The position numbers and the translations under genes were made by a program. Shown here in pieces: positions 62,822 through 64,000 of a stretch of DNA of 64,000 nt. The notes under the pieces are model-generated. The model saw only the letters and a program-made list of their open reading frames with translations, was not told the origin of the DNA and searched no databases. Within the stretch, counting starts at the first letter, position 1, and each line of letters starts with the position of its first letter. The stretch comes from Acetobacteraceae bacterium (GTDB lineage Bacteria > Pseudomonadota > Alphaproteobacteria > Acetobacterales > Acetobacteraceae), in NCBI GenBank assembly GCA_947373495.1, contig CANBXZ010000002.1:1-64000 (forward strand). Direction: 5' to 3'.

Positions 62822-63870
62822 GCTACCTGAAGCCTGCCCTCAAGCACCCCGGCCTGCCGAAGAACAAGCTCGGCTTCACTCGGCGCGACTATGAAGGCTC
62901 CATCAGCACGCTGTGCGCCGGTTGCGGGCACGACAGCATCAGCGCCAGCATCATCCAGTCGGTCTGGGAACTGGGCATCGAGCCGCATCGCGTGGCCAAG
63001 GTGTCCGGTATCGGCTGTTCGTCGAAGACGCCGGATTATTTCCTCAGCGCCTCGCACGGCTTCAACTCGGTGCATGGCCGCATGCCCAGTGTGCTGACCG
63101 GCGCCAACCTGGCGAACCGGGAGCTGATCTACCTCGGCGTTTCCGGGGATGGCGACAGCGCCAGCATCGGCATCGGCCAGTTCGCGCACCTGATGCGGCG
63201 CGGCGTTAACATGACCTACATCGTCGAGAACAACGGCGTGTATGGCCTCACCAAGGGCCAGTTCAGCGCGACGTCGGACAAGGGCAGCAAGGCCAAGAAG
63301 GGCGCCATCAACACCGATGAGCCGATCGACCTGGTGGCGATGGCGCTGCAACTGGGCGCCACCTATGTCGGCCGCAGCTTCTCGGGTGACAAGACGCAGC
63401 TGGTGCCGCTGATCATGGGCGCGCTGAGCCATCAGGGCGTGGCGCTGATCGACTGCATCAGCCCCTGCGTTGCCTTCAACAACCATGAGGGTTCGACGAA
63501 AAGCTACGACTACGTGCGTGAGCACAATGAGTCGGTGAACAAGCTGGACGTCATCCTTGGCCGTGCGCCGATCACCGCCGAATACGCCCCGGGCGAGGTG
63601 ACGGAAGTGGCCCAGCACGATGGTTCTGTGCTGCGCCTGCGCAAGCTGCACGAGGATTACGACCCGACCGACCGCGTGGCGGCGATGAACTACCTGGCCC
63701 GCCACAAGGCGATGGGCGAGATCGTCACCGGCCTGCTGTTCGTGGACCCGGACCCCGAGGACCTGCACGCCAGCCTCGGCACGGTGGCGACGCCGTTGAA
63801 CCAGCTGAATGACGATGTGCTGGTGCCCGGCGCCGCGGCGCTGGAAAAGCTCAACGCCGCGCTGCGTTGA
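62818..63870 (+). CDS. 2-oxoacid:acceptor oxidoreductase beta subunit (KorB-like, TPP-binding)
   Basis: A 350-residue thiamine-diphosphate subunit. An early CAGCGHDSISASIIQSVWEL segment and GIGCSSKTPDYFL carry Cys residues that may bind the [4Fe-4S] cluster. The TPP motif runs GVSGDGDSASIGIGQFAH to VENNGVYGLTKGQ. GVALIDCISPCVAFNNHEG follows. With KorA and the flavoprotein it completes an oxoacid oxidoreductase whose electrons can pass to NAD(P). The start at 62818 overlaps the KorA stop (ATGA). Downstream, the convergent Bug gene ends 15 bases away. Confidence 0.93.
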   Translation: MSYLKPALKHPGLPKNKLGFTRRDYEGSISTLCAGCGHDSISASIIQSVWELGIEPHRVAKVSGIGCSSKTPDYFLSASHGFNSVHGRMPSVLTGANLANRELIYLGVSGDGDSASIGIGQFAHLMRRGVNMTYIVENNGVYGLTKGQFSATSDKGSKAKKGAINTDEPIDLVAMALQLGATYVGRSFSGDKTQLVPLIMGALSHQGVALIDCISPCVAFNNHEGSTKSYDYVREHNESVNKLDVILGRAPITAEYAPGEVTEVAQHDGSVLRLRKLHEDYDPTDRVAAMNYLARHKAMGEIVTGLLFVDPDPEDLHASLGTVATPLNQLNDDVLVPGAAALEKLNAALR

Positions 63871-63885
63871 GCCGCCGCTCCGGCA

Positions 63886-64000
63886 TCAATCGAGTTTGAT
63901 GCCGGAGACTTCCACCAGGTCTTTCCACACCGCGTCCTGGCGGCGGATGAAATCGGTGAGGGCGGCGGGGCTCTCATCGGTGATGGCGCTGAAGCCCAAC
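63886..64000 (-). CDS. C-terminal end of a Bug/TctC-like binding protein (cut by window edge)
   Basis: The minus strand reads LGFSAITDESPAALTDFIRR, then QDAVWKDLVEVSGIKLD and a TGA stop at 63886-63888. The ITDESPAALTDFIRR-to-VSGIKLD ending is characteristic of Bug/TctC periplasmic receptor proteins. Only 37 residues are in the window, so signal peptide and ligand cannot be judged. It is convergent with the korB-like gene. Confidence 0.7.
   Translation of the reverse strand, partial: LGFSAITDESPAALTDFIRRQDAVWKDLVEVSGIKLD

Overview
The window is a very GC-rich bacterial chromosome segment with strong third-position GC bias, which also creates very long spurious antisense frames. The gene content suggests an aerobic alphaproteobacterium, probably Acetobacteraceae (Roseomonas-like): two Bug/TctC-type binding proteins, several PuuE-type and NodB-type deacetylases, acetamidase, luciferase-like monooxygenases, Liv and polyamine-type ABC importers, and a rplU-rpmA-obgE block. 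This taxonomic call is inference from gene content, not from a marker phylogeny. No phage, insertion sequence, integrase or CRISPR array was seen.

Layout. 1-1400: cut-off GT-C-like membrane protein. 1550-9666: small-molecule catabolism (acetamidase, SDR, NicC-like flavin monooxygenase coupled to a PuuE-like deacetylase, dienelactone hydrolase, Bug binding protein, cupin, DUF1080). 9839-13528: membrane proteins including a 25-residue peptide gene, a methyltransferase, a remnant of a family-2 glycosyltransferase and a GT-C-like protein. 13529-21704: a 1565-residue calcium-binding, VCBS-repeat, probably type I-secreted adhesin preceded by a near-consensus sigma-54 promoter, followed by a convergent sigma-54 activator and sensor kinase. 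This looks like a self-contained regulated surface-adhesin module. 21951-23303: hflX. 23713-29368: operon of a RutA-like monooxygenase, a polyamine-type ABC importer and an isochorismatase-fold hydrolase, apparently for uptake and ring opening of an N-heterocycle. It is divergent from a second luciferase-like monooxygenase (29748). 30817-35395: Liv-type ABC importer in which the LivM permease and LivG ATPase are one polypeptide. 35611-37899: hybrid sensor kinase.

37912-52825 is a surface-glycan locus. It holds a methyltransferase, a 1474-residue methyltransferase/coiled-coil/GT2/GT4/methyltransferase fusion, an MBOAT plus AlgX-like O-acetylation pair, an uncharacterised 127-residue protein, a 972-residue double GT4 protein, an FkbM-DUF4214-FkbM protein and a methyltransferase. 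No flippase, polymerase or export ABC is present, so it probably decorates a glycan or protein made or exported elsewhere.

53156-55248: tRNA-Ser(CGA), rplU, rpmA with a textbook terminator, and obgE. 55289-59050: three polysaccharide-deacetylase-family proteins and a PaaI-type thioesterase. 59202-63870: a three-gene 2-oxoacid:acceptor oxidoreductase operon (GltD-like FAD/Fe-S subunit, fused gamma-alpha subunit, TPP beta subunit). The window ends in the C-terminus of another Bug protein on the minus strand.

The strongest candidates for something new are the sigma-54-controlled adhesin module, the RutA-like operon with its own importer, and the multi-domain fusions of the glycan locus. A dispersed intergenic element occurs at two sites (about 6935-7055 and 56416-56644).
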